Shown piece after piece: positions 29,034 through 37,512 of a DNA stretch of 64,000 bases. The notes beneath the pieces were generated by a model. That model saw nothing but the letters and a program-made list of their open reading frames with translations. It made no database searches and was not told the DNA's origin. Origin of the DNA: Sphingomonas mali NBRC 15500 (GTDB lineage: Bacteria; Pseudomonadota; Alphaproteobacteria; Sphingomonadales; Sphingomonadaceae). Location of the stretch: contig NZ_BCYX01000004.1 in NCBI RefSeq assembly GCF_001598415.1, positions 1 to 64,000 of the forward strand. The letters are read 5' to 3'. Numbering within the stretch: position 1 is the first letter of the stretch; each line of letters opens with the position of its first letter. Both the position numbers and the translations under genes were made by a program.

Positions 29034-30257
29034 ATGATGGAGCGACTTGAGCACTGCCGCGCCTGTTTGGCGCCGCAGCCCTACCTTTTCCTCGCAATGG
29101 GCGATCATCCGCCCGCCAACATGTTCGTCCGTCCGGCCGAGGTCGGCGAGACGCAGCCGGTCTTTTCGCTGAATACCCAGGCTTGCCTGCATTGCGGGCT
29201 GATTCAGATAGCGGATCAGATCCCGGCGGATTTCTTCCGGCACTATCTCTATGTCCCGTCGGGCGCGACGACCATGCACCGGCATTTTGGCGAACTGGCC
29301 GAGACGCTCAAACAGCACGCCGGGGACGGGCTCATCGTCGATATCGGCTGCAATGACGGCCTGTTGCTTAAAGCCTGCAACGACATCGGCTGCAAGACGC
29401 TCGGCATCGATCCTGCCGCAAATCTGGCCGAACTGGCCAATGCCCAAGGCGTGGAGGTGCACGTCGCCTATTTCGATCCACCCACGGCCGCGACGCTGCG
29501 CAACGATCGCGGCGCGGCGAAGGTCATCGTCACGACCAACACCTTCAACCATATCGGCGATTTGCACTACTTCATGGCCGGCGTCGTCGATCTGCTCGAC
29601 GAAGATGGGACGTTCGTGGTCGAGGTACCCTGGGCCAAGGAGCTGCTGGCGCGCAACGAATTCGATACCGTGTACCAGGAACACGTCTCGGAATTCAGCC
29701 TGCTTTCAATGGTTCGGCTCGGCGAAGCCTTCGGGCTGGACGTGATCGACGTCCAGAAATTGCCGATCCATGGTGGGTCGATGCGGGTCTTCTTCCGACG
29801 CAAGGCGAATGTGACCGCGACGCCGGCGGTGCAGGAGATGCTCAGCGAGGAACTCGAAGCGGGGATGCTGAAAGCGAAGACCTATGACGACTTTGCCGAC
29901 CGGGTCGAACAGGTCGGCCGCGACCTGATTCACATGCTGGCGGAGTTGAAGGGTCAGGGCCTGAAGATCGCCGGCTATGGCGCACCGGCCAAGGGCAACA
30001 CCCTGCTCAACTATTTCGGTGTCGGGCCCAATCACCTCGATTTTCTGGTCGATCGCAATCCGCTCAAACAGGGCCTGTTCTCGCCCGGAATGAAGATCGA
30101 GGTTCGATCGCCCGAGGCGATCGAGACCGAACGACCCGATATCCTGATGGTGCTGGCCTGGAATTTCCTGGACGAAATTCGAGAGCAGCAAGCCGAGTTC
30201 ACCTCTCGCGGCGGCCGCTTCCTGGTGCCGTTGCCGCAACCGGTCCTGATGAACTGA
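29034..30257 (+). CDS. Sugar-nucleotide C-methyltransferase (TylC3/NovU type)
   Basis: SAM-dependent enzyme adding a methyl branch to a keto-sugar nucleotide; 407 residues. It has an N-terminal zinc-binding motif (CRACLAP ... CLHCGLIQI), a Rossmann SAM domain (LIVDIGCNDGLLL near residue 100), EVPWAKELL and VYQEHVSEFSL, IHGGSMRVF, and the C-terminal Methyltransf_14 domain starting at KIAGYGAPAKGNT. This three-part build is specific to deoxysugar C-methyltransferases. Two adjacent ATGs (29034, 29037) are possible starts. It follows the 3-dehydratase, so methylation of a 3- or neighbouring carbon of the 4-keto sugar is likely. Confidence 0.9.
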   Translation: MMERLEHCRACLAPQPYLFLAMGDHPPANMFVRPAEVGETQPVFSLNTQACLHCGLIQIADQIPADFFRHYLYVPSGATTMHRHFGELAETLKQHAGDGLIVDIGCNDGLLLKACNDIGCKTLGIDPAANLAELANAQGVEVHVAYFDPPTAATLRNDRGAAKVIVTTNTFNHIGDLHYFMAGVVDLLDEDGTFVVEVPWAKELLARNEFDTVYQEHVSEFSLLSMVRLGEAFGLDVIDVQKLPIHGGSMRVFFRRKANVTATPAVQEMLSEELEAGMLKAKTYDDFADRVEQVGRDLIHMLAELKGQGLKIAGYGAPAKGNTLLNYFGVGPNHLDFLVDRNPLKQGLFSPGMKIEVRSPEAIETERPDILMVLAWNFLDEIREQQAEFTSRGGRFLVPLPQPVLMN

Positions 30258-30281
30258 TCAACGAATGGGGAAGCGCCGGCG

Positions 30282-31223
30282 ATGGCGGAATGTGTTCTGA
30301 TCACGGGCGGTGCCGGCTTTATCGGATCGAAGGTGGCGGCGGCACATGCCGCCGCCGGCGACGAGGTCCACGTCATCGTCCGGCCGCGCGGCCTGATCAG
30401 GTCCAGTCGCATGGCGGCAAATGTCATCGTGGCGCACTTGCATCTCGATGATGTCGAAACGCTGTCGACCTATGTCGAGCAAGCGCGACCGACGATCATC
30501 TATCATTTGGCGAGCGACACGGGCCGCGGCACCGGCGGACTCAATCCACTCGACTCACAGATAGTGATTGGCGATCTGCGGAATTTCCTGACCTTGCTCA
30601 AGGCGGCCCGGGCGGCGACGCCGAGGATATTGGTAAGAGCCGGCTCGCTGGCGGAATATGGCAACGGCGTCACTCCCTCGCGCGAAAGCCAGCGCGAGCA
30701 GCCCTTGTCGGCCTACACCGCCGCGATGGTTGCCGGCGCGCATGTGGCGCGCGCCCTTCAACCGACGCTCCCCTTCGCGGTTCTCACCGCGCGCCTCGCT
30801 CTCACTTATGGCGAAGGCCAGTCCGATGCCTTTCTGATTCCGCGGCTCATCCAGCGCTGCCTTGCGGGTGAGCCGTGCGACGTGGAGCACCCCTCCCGGC
30901 GGCGTGACTTGATCCATGTGGATGATGTGGTCGATGGCCTTAGAGCGCTTGCCCGGTCCGACCTGCCCGGCGGATCGATCGTCAACCTGTGCAGCGGCAT
31001 TGCGCCGACGATGGAAAATGTCGCCAGGCGCATCGCCGCGCTCGCCGATGCCGATCCGGCATTGATCAGATATGGCGACGATGCGGAGTCTGAGACGGGA
31101 ATCACGACGGTTCTCGGCTCACCCGACCTTGCGTCAGCCTTGATGGGGTGGAGCGCGCGGATAGCGCTGGACGAAGGACTTGCGCGCACGGTGGCGAGCG
31201 CGAGACAGCCGGTATACGCATGA
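30282..31223 (+). CDS. NAD-dependent epimerase/reductase-like SDR with altered active site
   Basis: Extended SDR of 313 residues, probably the final 4-ketoreductase (or an epimerase) of the CDP-sugar pathway. The cofactor loop LITGGAGFIGS is intact, and Ser122 and Tyr145 occupy catalytic positions (AGSLAEYG; SAYTAAMVAG). The lysine of YxxxK is replaced by Met149. That residue is normally essential, so either another residue substitutes or the role is not redox. ATG 30282; the stop overlaps the GT2 start by 4 nt. Confidence 0.82.
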   Translation: MAECVLITGGAGFIGSKVAAAHAAAGDEVHVIVRPRGLIRSSRMAANVIVAHLHLDDVETLSTYVEQARPTIIYHLASDTGRGTGGLNPLDSQIVIGDLRNFLTLLKAARAATPRILVRAGSLAEYGNGVTPSRESQREQPLSAYTAAMVAGAHVARALQPTLPFAVLTARLALTYGEGQSDAFLIPRLIQRCLAGEPCDVEHPSRRRDLIHVDDVVDGLRALARSDLPGGSIVNLCSGIAPTMENVARRIAALADADPALIRYGDDAESETGITTVLGSPDLASALMGWSARIALDEGLARTVASARQPVYA

Positions 31224-32254
31224 CCGGGGACGGCGATACCCTGGTCTCTGTGCTGGTGCCGGCGCTGAACGAGGCCGCGAACGTGGGCCGCGCTTATGCC
31301 GAAATCACGCGCGTATTCGACGGCCTCCCCGGCTACCGGTGCGAGATCATCTTCACCGATAATCACTCGACCGACGCCACCTTCACCCTGTTGAGCGCGA
31401 TCGCCAGCGTCGATCCTCGGGTCCGCGTCATTCGCTTTGCCCGAAACATCGGATATCAACGATCGTTGCTGGTCGCCTACCAGAACGCGCGGGGCGCATG
31501 CTCGGTGCAGATCGATTGCGACCTGCAGGACCCGCCGGATCTGATTCCGCAAATGCTGGCGCGCTGGCGCGAGGGGCATCAGGTCGTTTACGGCATACGG
31601 CGCTCGCTGGCCGAGAGCCGGATCAAGGCGGCCCTGCGACGTTGGTTCTATTATGGCATCAATGCCTTGAGCGAAGACGATCTGCCGTTGAATGCCGGCG
31701 AGTTCAGGCTGGTCGATGGACGATTGCTCGCCGAACTCCGCACGGTCCAGGACACCAGCCCATATCTGCGCGGGCTCATCAGCTCGATGGGCTTTTCGCA
31801 AGTGGGCTTCGAATATGACCGCGGCGCCCGCGTCGCGGGCGAGAGCAAATTTCCGCTCAGCAAGATGCTGGGTCTCGCCGCCGATGGCGTCCTCAACCAC
31901 TCGCTCGTTCCGCTGCGCGTGGCGTCGGGTGTCGGGTTGGCAGTAGGCGTTACGACAACCCTGCTCATCCTGGGCTACCTCGCCGGGCGGCTGGCCTTCG
32001 GGCAACAATGGCCAGCCGGCTTTGCCACGACGACGCTGCTCCTGTTGCTCGGGATCACGCTCAACGCGCTGTTTCTGGGCGTGATCGGCGAATATCTCGG
32101 TCGCATCTTCATGCAAGTGAAGGGGCGGCCCATTCCGATCATCGAGGCCCGGCTCAACGACGCGCCGGCGCCGATGTCGCCCCAAAGTCCGAAACCCGAG
32201 GCGGCGCCGCGGAGCCGAAAGCAACCGGCGCCGTCGGAAGCGGTGATCGCGTAA
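31220..32254 (+). CDS. GT2 membrane glycosyltransferase (GtrB/ArnC/DPM1-like)
   Basis: Probably transfers a sugar to undecaprenyl phosphate at the cytoplasmic face; 344 residues. The GT-A domain has VLVPALNEAANV, FTDNHSTD and DCDLQDPP (metal site), with GYQRSLLVAY as in the DPM1/GtrB group. Two C-terminal membrane helices lie at about 235-258 and 270-297, ending with GEYLGRIFMQVKGRP. A Pro-rich tail follows. The start is coupled to the SDR (ATGA). The 3' end overlaps the convergent GT-C gene by 101 nt. Inferred donor: the CDP-sugar made by the upstream genes. Confidence 0.88.
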   Translation: MTGDGDTLVSVLVPALNEAANVGRAYAEITRVFDGLPGYRCEIIFTDNHSTDATFTLLSAIASVDPRVRVIRFARNIGYQRSLLVAYQNARGACSVQIDCDLQDPPDLIPQMLARWREGHQVVYGIRRSLAESRIKAALRRWFYYGINALSEDDLPLNAGEFRLVDGRLLAELRTVQDTSPYLRGLISSMGFSQVGFEYDRGARVAGESKFPLSKMLGLAADGVLNHSLVPLRVASGVGLAVGVTTTLLILGYLAGRLAFGQQWPAGFATTTLLLLLGITLNALFLGVIGEYLGRIFMQVKGRPIPIIEARLNDAPAPMSPQSPKPEAAPRSRKQPAPSEAVIA

Positions 32255-33866
32255 ACAGAACCATGTCGCGAGCGGCACTGCCGCGCCCCATCCTGATCGG
32301 GTGAGCGACATAGCCGTGAGCGACGGCAAAGGCCGATAGCGGTGCATCGAGTGTACCTTCCTGACCCGTCAGAATGGCAGCCGGCGGCGCGCTTTCCAGC
32401 ATTGCGTCGACCGTCGCCGGAGACGTCAGATGGGCGTAGTGAACTCGTTCTCCGGCCGGTATCCAGGCGCTCGCCCGATAGACGAAGGGCCCCATTGCGA
32501 GCGCCGGGTACACCTTGAGCTTGCCCTCAAGCGCATAGACCGGCGACAGGGTCGCCATCGAAGCGCGCTGGCCTCCTCCGTTCGCCAGCTTCGCCATGTC
32601 GAGCGCATCGCGATGGACCTGAAATCCCGTCCAGCGTGCGACGTTCACCGCCTTGGGCGCCGTGGACAGCAGGATCGGCGTGCCGATCAACGCCGCCATG
32701 ACAAGCGCGGCGACCAGGAACGGACGGGCCAGGTTTCGCCCATCGGCATCGAGCGAACCGTGCAGCAATGCGATCAGCATGAGCGCGAACGGAAGCGCGG
32801 TGGTGAAATATTGCGGAAATGCCGGCGTCGGCAGGAACGAGATGATTGCCGCGAGCGCGGAGATCGCCAGCAGCAGCATCACCGGCCAGCGTGCCGCTGC
32901 GCCGGCCCAGGAGCGAAATTGCCCCCCACGCACCGCCAATGTTGCATAAAAAGCCAGTGCCAGCAGCACGATGAGGTTCGTCGCGCTGAACCACGAGCGC
33001 TGCGCCATCAGCATCTTCGCCGCCAGGCCGATCGCCTTGGGATCAAGAGGGTCGGCGTTCGCCCGCCAATAGCCGATCTGGGGGCCGCGATGGAAACTCA
33101 CGACATGCGCGACAAAGCCCGACGGATCGCGCGCCAGGAAATAGAGCGTCGGCGCCCCGCCGATGATACCTCCAGCCAGGAACGGCAGCGTGAACTGCGT
33201 CAGTCGGGCCCGCATCGTCAGGTGCCGCGGCACGAAAATGGCGGCAATGGCGACCGGCGGCAAAAGGATGACGTAATTCGCCTTGAAGCCGACCGCCACG
33301 GCCAACAGGAAGCCGGAAAGGGCCGTCAGTCCCGGCGACGGCAATGGCCGCGTGGCCGCTTCGATGAAGGCCAGCAAGCCGAGCAATGCAAACGGCGTGG
33401 CGATGAAATTGTTCGTAACCGCCATCCCGGTCGCATCGAGCAGCGCAGGATTGGCGATCAACAGCGCGACCAGAACAGCCGCAACCAGGTCGCTTCGCGC
33501 GTGGCGGCGGCCGATGAGCACTAGGGCGGCGATCGCCGCCAGCCACGAGACGAAGATCACCAGCCGCCCGACCAGGACATAATGTTCACCGCCGACCACG
33601 GCAAATAGGCCGGACAAAAGAAGCGGCAGGTTCGGCAGATGACTGAATCCCAGATCAGAATACAGCCCGTCGAACGAAAACAGGACCGCGGCGGGAAGGT
33701 AGAATTGTTCGTCATGTTGCAAGGGGTAGGTCATGATCCGGACGAACAAGGCAGCCAGAGCGATCGCCACGGCAAACCCGATTAGGCCGGAGCGCGCCGG
33801 CCAGAGGATTCCTTTTCGCTCGTTGCTGTCGCCCGATACGAGTTGTGCGTACGTGTCGACTTGCAT
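32154..33866 (-). CDS. GT-C polytopic glycosyltransferase (PMT/ArnT-like)
   Basis: Integral membrane glycosyltransferase of 570 residues with about 11 membrane segments and a soluble C-terminal part. The first periplasmic loop carries the acidic motif HDEQFYLP expected of GT-C enzymes that use polyprenyl-phosphate sugars. An AGAAGGA site lies 8 nt before ATG 33866. It converges with the GT2 gene, and the two together resemble ArnC/ArnT or GtrB/GtrC pairs. The inferred job is to move a lipid-linked sugar onto the polymer or another envelope acceptor at the periplasmic face. Confidence 0.83.
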   Translation of the reverse strand: MQVDTYAQLVSGDSNERKGILWPARSGLIGFAVAIALAALFVRIMTYPLQHDEQFYLPAAVLFSFDGLYSDLGFSHLPNLPLLLSGLFAVVGGEHYVLVGRLVIFVSWLAAIAALVLIGRRHARSDLVAAVLVALLIANPALLDATGMAVTNNFIATPFALLGLLAFIEAATRPLPSPGLTALSGFLLAVAVGFKANYVILLPPVAIAAIFVPRHLTMRARLTQFTLPFLAGGIIGGAPTLYFLARDPSGFVAHVVSFHRGPQIGYWRANADPLDPKAIGLAAKMLMAQRSWFSATNLIVLLALAFYATLAVRGGQFRSWAGAAARWPVMLLLAISALAAIISFLPTPAFPQYFTTALPFALMLIALLHGSLDADGRNLARPFLVAALVMAALIGTPILLSTAPKAVNVARWTGFQVHRDALDMAKLANGGGQRASMATLSPVYALEGKLKVYPALAMGPFVYRASAWIPAGERVHYAHLTSPATVDAMLESAPPAAILTGQEGTLDAPLSAFAVAHGYVAHPIRMGRGSAARDMVLFTRSPLPTAPVAFGSAAPPRVSDFGATSAPARR

Positions 33867-33929
33867 CGCCCCAATCCTTCTCTCGCGAAGGGGCAGAATA
33901 AGTCGATCGGCGCTGTATTCGTCGTGCGC

Positions 33930-33937
33930 AGGGGGAG
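33930..33937 (+). promoter_or_regulatory. Ribosome binding site AGGGGGAG selecting TTG 33945
   Basis: The purine run ends 7 nt before TTG 33945, and no ATG or GTG in the right frame is as well placed. The upstream in-frame extension to 33843 overlaps the promoter region of the divergent GT-C gene. Confidence 0.5.
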
Positions 33938-33944
33938 TAATCCG

Positions 33945-34889
33945 TTGTCGAATGCGACGACGACTGTCGCCGCTGCTATCGCCTGGGGGGCTCCGCTGTG
34001 GAGCGCCGTGACATCAGGCAACGAGCGAACAGTGCAGACCGCAACAAAGTTCTTTTCCGCCGACCCCGACGGGTTGACCGCGCGCGACGAAGCGCTGTTC
34101 TTTGGCGCATTGCGGACCGGCAACGCCACGTTCAAACGGACCGATCAGGCTCGTCTGCGCACCGTCGATGCCGCGCTGATCGAATGCCTCGACCGGGCAA
34201 ACGCCACCGTCGACACGGCACTCGATCTTGGCATTTCGTCGGGCGTCACCACGGCCGAACTTGCGGCCGCGCTCACGCAATCCGGGCACCGCGTCAGGAT
34301 GACCGGCACGGATCGCTCGCTTGCCGCGCGGATCGTCGATCTGCCGATGGGGTGTCGCGCGCTGGTCGAACCGACCGGTCATGTCCTGCAATATGAAATA
34401 TTGGGGCGGGCGATGCGGCCCTGGACGCGCCGTCTCGACTATCTGACCGGCATGGCCCTCGCCCGCACAGTCGTGAACCGAACATTGGCGCCGCTGGCTC
34501 GCGCGCAGGCCGTCTCGCGCCAGGCCGGGAATAGTGTCGCCCTTGTCAGCCCGCGGCTGGCGCAATCGGACGCGATGCGGTTGATCGAGGACGATATCAC
34601 CCTCCGCAATCCCGCCCTGGTCGGCGGCTTCGATCTGATCCGCGCGGCCAACGTCCTCAACCGCCTCCATTTCCAGCCCGGGTCGCTACTGCGCGCTGTC
34701 GAGAATACACGCTCCTATCTGCGCGGCCCCGGCGCCTGGCTGCTGGTGCTGCGTACCCATGGCGATACCGACCATCGCGGTACGCTGTTCAGGATGGGCG
34801 ATGACGGCGTCCTTGCGATCGTGGAACGATGGGGCGGCGGATCCGAGATCGAGGAGTTGTTCCTCGACAAGCGGAGTCAAAGCACCTGA
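33945..34889 (+). CDS. Putative SAM-dependent methyltransferase-like protein
   Basis: 314 residues if started at TTG 33945. A Rossmann-type segment with DTALDLGISSGVTTAEL (about 100) resembles methyltransferase motif I. FDLIRAANVLNRLHFQPGSL (about 225) resembles the motif IV region of Methyltransf_11-like proteins, followed by a strand WLLVLRT. Overall similarity to named families is weak, so the function is a guess from fold-level motifs. It is divergent from the GT-C gene and overlaps the convergent lyase by 13 nt at its 3' end. It may methylate a polymer sugar. Confidence 0.6.
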   Translation: MSNATTTVAAAIAWGAPLWSAVTSGNERTVQTATKFFSADPDGLTARDEALFFGALRTGNATFKRTDQARLRTVDAALIECLDRANATVDTALDLGISSGVTTAELAAALTQSGHRVRMTGTDRSLAARIVDLPMGCRALVEPTGHVLQYEILGRAMRPWTRRLDYLTGMALARTVVNRTLAPLARAQAVSRQAGNSVALVSPRLAQSDAMRLIEDDITLRNPALVGGFDLIRAANVLNRLHFQPGSLLRAVENTRSYLRGPGAWLLVLRTHGDTDHRGTLFRMGDDGVLAIVERWGGGSEIEELFLDKRSQST

Positions 34890-36229
34890 CGACCGGCCAT
34901 CCGCTCATTGTGGGCGTAATTCAGAAACTCGTCGAAATTGGTCCATCCGTCACCGTCACGATCTTCCCAGGGGTCGCTACGAAGCGGGTTGCTTCCATGC
35001 GCCATCTCCCAACGATCTGACATGCCGTCGCCGTCGGTATCCTTATAGGCCGCTCCACCGGCGATCGACGGCAATTGGCGATTGGGCCGGCCGATGGCCC
35101 CTGTCCGGCTTCGCACCTCGCCGACGATCCGACTATCGACCTGATCGCGAGGGAAAGCCCCGGCGCCGCTCAAGACCGCCTCAAACGCGCTCCTGCCGGG
35201 CATAGGCTTCAACGTCAAAGGGCAAACGGGCGAGTTTACCAGCGCTGCGCGGGCCACCGGCGCCATGACGATACCTTTACCGTCGACGATATTATCCTGT
35301 ACGTAAATGCGCGCGCGCCCGGTGGAGGCCACCAGAGGCCGGTCGATGCCGAAGGCTAGCCGCGGCGTATTCGGACCACGCCGATAGTAATTGCCGACAA
35401 TGTTGACCGGCGTCCCGCCATAGCTCTCCCAGACTTCGCTGAATTGCACCTGCGCGTTGTACAGGACGTTGTTGACCACCTCGACGCACGAGCCGGGTTT
35501 GAAGTTGATATCCGGATTGCGATCGCCATTGTGGGCGCACAGGTTCTTGATGAAGCTCACGCGTTGCGGCGACCGCGGGTCGCTCGACAACAGCGCGCAT
35601 TTGTCGTGGCGCGGCACGCCTTCGGCAAAGATCGACCACGAAATGGTGATGGCATCATTGTCGGCATAGCCTCCCATATTCTCGTCGCGCGCCCAGGAGC
35701 CGCTGACATGGTCGAGAATCACGTTGCGGCTGTTCTCGATGATGAACGCGCTGTCCGCGCGACGCTGTTCGCCCGGGCGATCGAGCCTCACCCGGATATC
35801 GCGGACGATCACATCATGCGTGTTCTTGATGACAAAGGGCGTGAACGCCCCCTTCCCGCCGGCATGCGTGATCAGAATCCCTCCGCCGGGCGCGGTCTCT
35901 CCGGCTATCGTAATATAGGGATTGTGAATATCCGGGCGCATCGTCGTGTACCGGATAACGCCGCCGACACGAAAGACGCAGACCCTCGGCCCGACCGCGA
36001 CGATACAGGCGCGCAACGATCCGGGGCCGGCATCGGCCAGCGTCGTCACTGCAATGATGCGACCGCCGCGCCCGCCCTGCGCCATCCGGCCGAAGCCCTC
36101 CGCTCCGGGGAACGCAGGGCGCTTGGCGGCGGGTGGCTCCGCAGGCACGGATGTCGCGGAGGCCAGTACAAGCCCGGCCGCCAGATAGCTGACCAGCCGC
36201 CAGGTTCCGCGATTGGTGATGTTGGCCAT
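34877..36229 (-). CDS. Secreted beta-helix (pectate-lyase-like) polysaccharide lyase
   Basis: 450 residues. A Sec signal ends near VLASATSVPA. It continues with FPGAEGFGRMAQGGRGG and VTTLADAGPGSLRACI, the typical opening of PL1-like beta-helix lyases. Helix turns include VIRDIRVRL-like VIVRDIRVRLD, ILDHVSGSWARDENMG and INFKPGSCVEVVNNVLYNAQ. The C-terminus has a calcium-binding Asp-rich segment (DTDGDGMSDRWE, DRDGDGWTNFDEF) like the gene at 13378. AGAAGG precedes ATG 36229. It sits directly downstream of the outer-membrane export genes, so it is a good candidate for trimming or degrading the exported polymer. Confidence 0.85.
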   Translation of the reverse strand: MANITNRGTWRLVSYLAAGLVLASATSVPAEPPAAKRPAFPGAEGFGRMAQGGRGGRIIAVTTLADAGPGSLRACIVAVGPRVCVFRVGGVIRYTTMRPDIHNPYITIAGETAPGGGILITHAGGKGAFTPFVIKNTHDVIVRDIRVRLDRPGEQRRADSAFIIENSRNVILDHVSGSWARDENMGGYADNDAITISWSIFAEGVPRHDKCALLSSDPRSPQRVSFIKNLCAHNGDRNPDINFKPGSCVEVVNNVLYNAQVQFSEVWESYGGTPVNIVGNYYRRGPNTPRLAFGIDRPLVASTGRARIYVQDNIVDGKGIVMAPVARAALVNSPVCPLTLKPMPGRSAFEAVLSGAGAFPRDQVDSRIVGEVRSRTGAIGRPNRQLPSIAGGAAYKDTDGDGMSDRWEMAHGSNPLRSDPWEDRDGDGWTNFDEFLNYAHNERMAGRQVL

Positions 36230-36246
36230 GCGATGTCGCCTTCTCG

Positions 36247-37512
36247 TCAATAACGGATGCGCACGCCCAGTTCGACGGTCGCACGCGTGAATCGGTCCTG
36301 GGCGAGATCGGCGTCGCGCCGTGCGACCCCGACGGCGATGAACGGCGCCAGCACGCGATTCACCAGATAGTGCGCTTCGGCACGCACCTGCAGCGTGCGC
36401 TGGCTGCGCGGTACGATCCCGCGATATTGCGTGCCGAGCCAGGAAATCTCCGCTCCGAGCAAGAAGTTGTGTCGCGCTTCCTGATCGACGCGCAGGCTGA
36501 TCTGGGTGTCGGTCCGATTGGTCGCGCCAGAGCGGACGGTCGCGACGTCGCCGCGCGCGAGGTTCAAGGTCAGCGCGGTTCTGGGCCGCGGCGACCATGT
36601 CAGTGCGCCACTGGCGGCAAGGCCAGTGAAACCCGACAGCGCGCGATCGTCCGGGTCGAAGCGGAACACGCCGAACCCGATCCGCCCTCGCAACTTGCTC
36701 GTGACATCCCGGCGAACACCGGCCAGCACGCCCAGCGTCGTTGCGTCCCGATTGATGCCATTGTTGTCGACGTTCGTAACGAAATCTCGGCGCGTCGCAA
36801 AACCTTCGACGAAAATCGAAATCGGCGCTGACGGCTTCCAGGCGACGTTGACCGAGCCTCGATAGAGCCGCAAATTCCGATCGCGATCGAGCACGTCACG
36901 ATAGAAGAGCTGTTGAAACCCGCCGTTGAACGTCAATCCGATCTGGGCGCCGCGAAGGCTGTATCCCAGGTCGGCACCCACGATGTTGATGCGCCGTGGC
37001 GGCTCGTTCAGATTGCGCCGGGCTTCGGGATCGGCGCGGCTTTCGATCGCGCGATCGAAACGTGTGGAAAAAGACAGGGTTTGCCTGGAACCGGGAACCA
37101 GCTCGGCCGATGCCGCAGCACCGAAACTGGCGGCACTCTCACGGCCGATGTTCGTGTATTCGCGGACCTGGGCATAAGCCTCGGCGTGGAGCCGAAGGGT
37201 CGACGAATTGCGATCGATTTCAACGCGCGGCCGTACCACCGCAATCAGGTCGCCGCGGGGCTTGGTCGATGTCGCATAGACATTCGAATCGTACAATGTG
37301 GACACGTCGACCTCGAGCCTGATCGCGGTCTTTCCGATCAGAATGGGCCGCGGTTCATAGCCCGGTCGGGGCAGATCGAGCGGGGACATCGGCCGCTCCT
37401 GACCCCGCGCCGCCGGCACGACGGCGACACCCAAAACCAGATAGGCCAACAATATCGTAAGGCCGCCCGCGCGATGGTCGTCCCGCCGCAGCCTAATGCG
37501 GTTCAGAACCAT
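36247..37512 (-). CDS. Outer-membrane beta-barrel protein of polysaccharide export (BBP2-like)
   Basis: 421 residues. A signal peptide (LTILLAYLVLGVAVVPAARG) precedes a protein made of alternating amphipathic strands throughout, ending in the strand ATVELGVRIRY with C-terminal Tyr as in barrel proteins. It overlaps the OPX lipoprotein gene by 10 nt. Barrels of the BBP2 group found beside short OPX proteins are thought to provide the outer-membrane pore that the short OPX protein lacks. The assignment rests on strand pattern and context; the sequence has no enzymatic motif. Confidence 0.8.
   Translation of the reverse strand: MVLNRIRLRRDDHRAGGLTILLAYLVLGVAVVPAARGQERPMSPLDLPRPGYEPRPILIGKTAIRLEVDVSTLYDSNVYATSTKPRGDLIAVVRPRVEIDRNSSTLRLHAEAYAQVREYTNIGRESAASFGAAASAELVPGSRQTLSFSTRFDRAIESRADPEARRNLNEPPRRINIVGADLGYSLRGAQIGLTFNGGFQQLFYRDVLDRDRNLRLYRGSVNVAWKPSAPISIFVEGFATRRDFVTNVDNNGINRDATTLGVLAGVRRDVTSKLRGRIGFGVFRFDPDDRALSGFTGLAASGALTWSPRPRTALTLNLARGDVATVRSGATNRTDTQISLRVDQEARHNFLLGAEISWLGTQYRGIVPRSQRTLQVRAEAHYLVNRVLAPFIAVGVARRDADLAQDRFTRATVELGVRIRY

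Noticed and set aside
32430..33524. 364-codon plus-strand frame opposite the GT-C gene
   Set aside because: It is antisense to a membrane protein, Arg/Gln-rich and without recognisable features.
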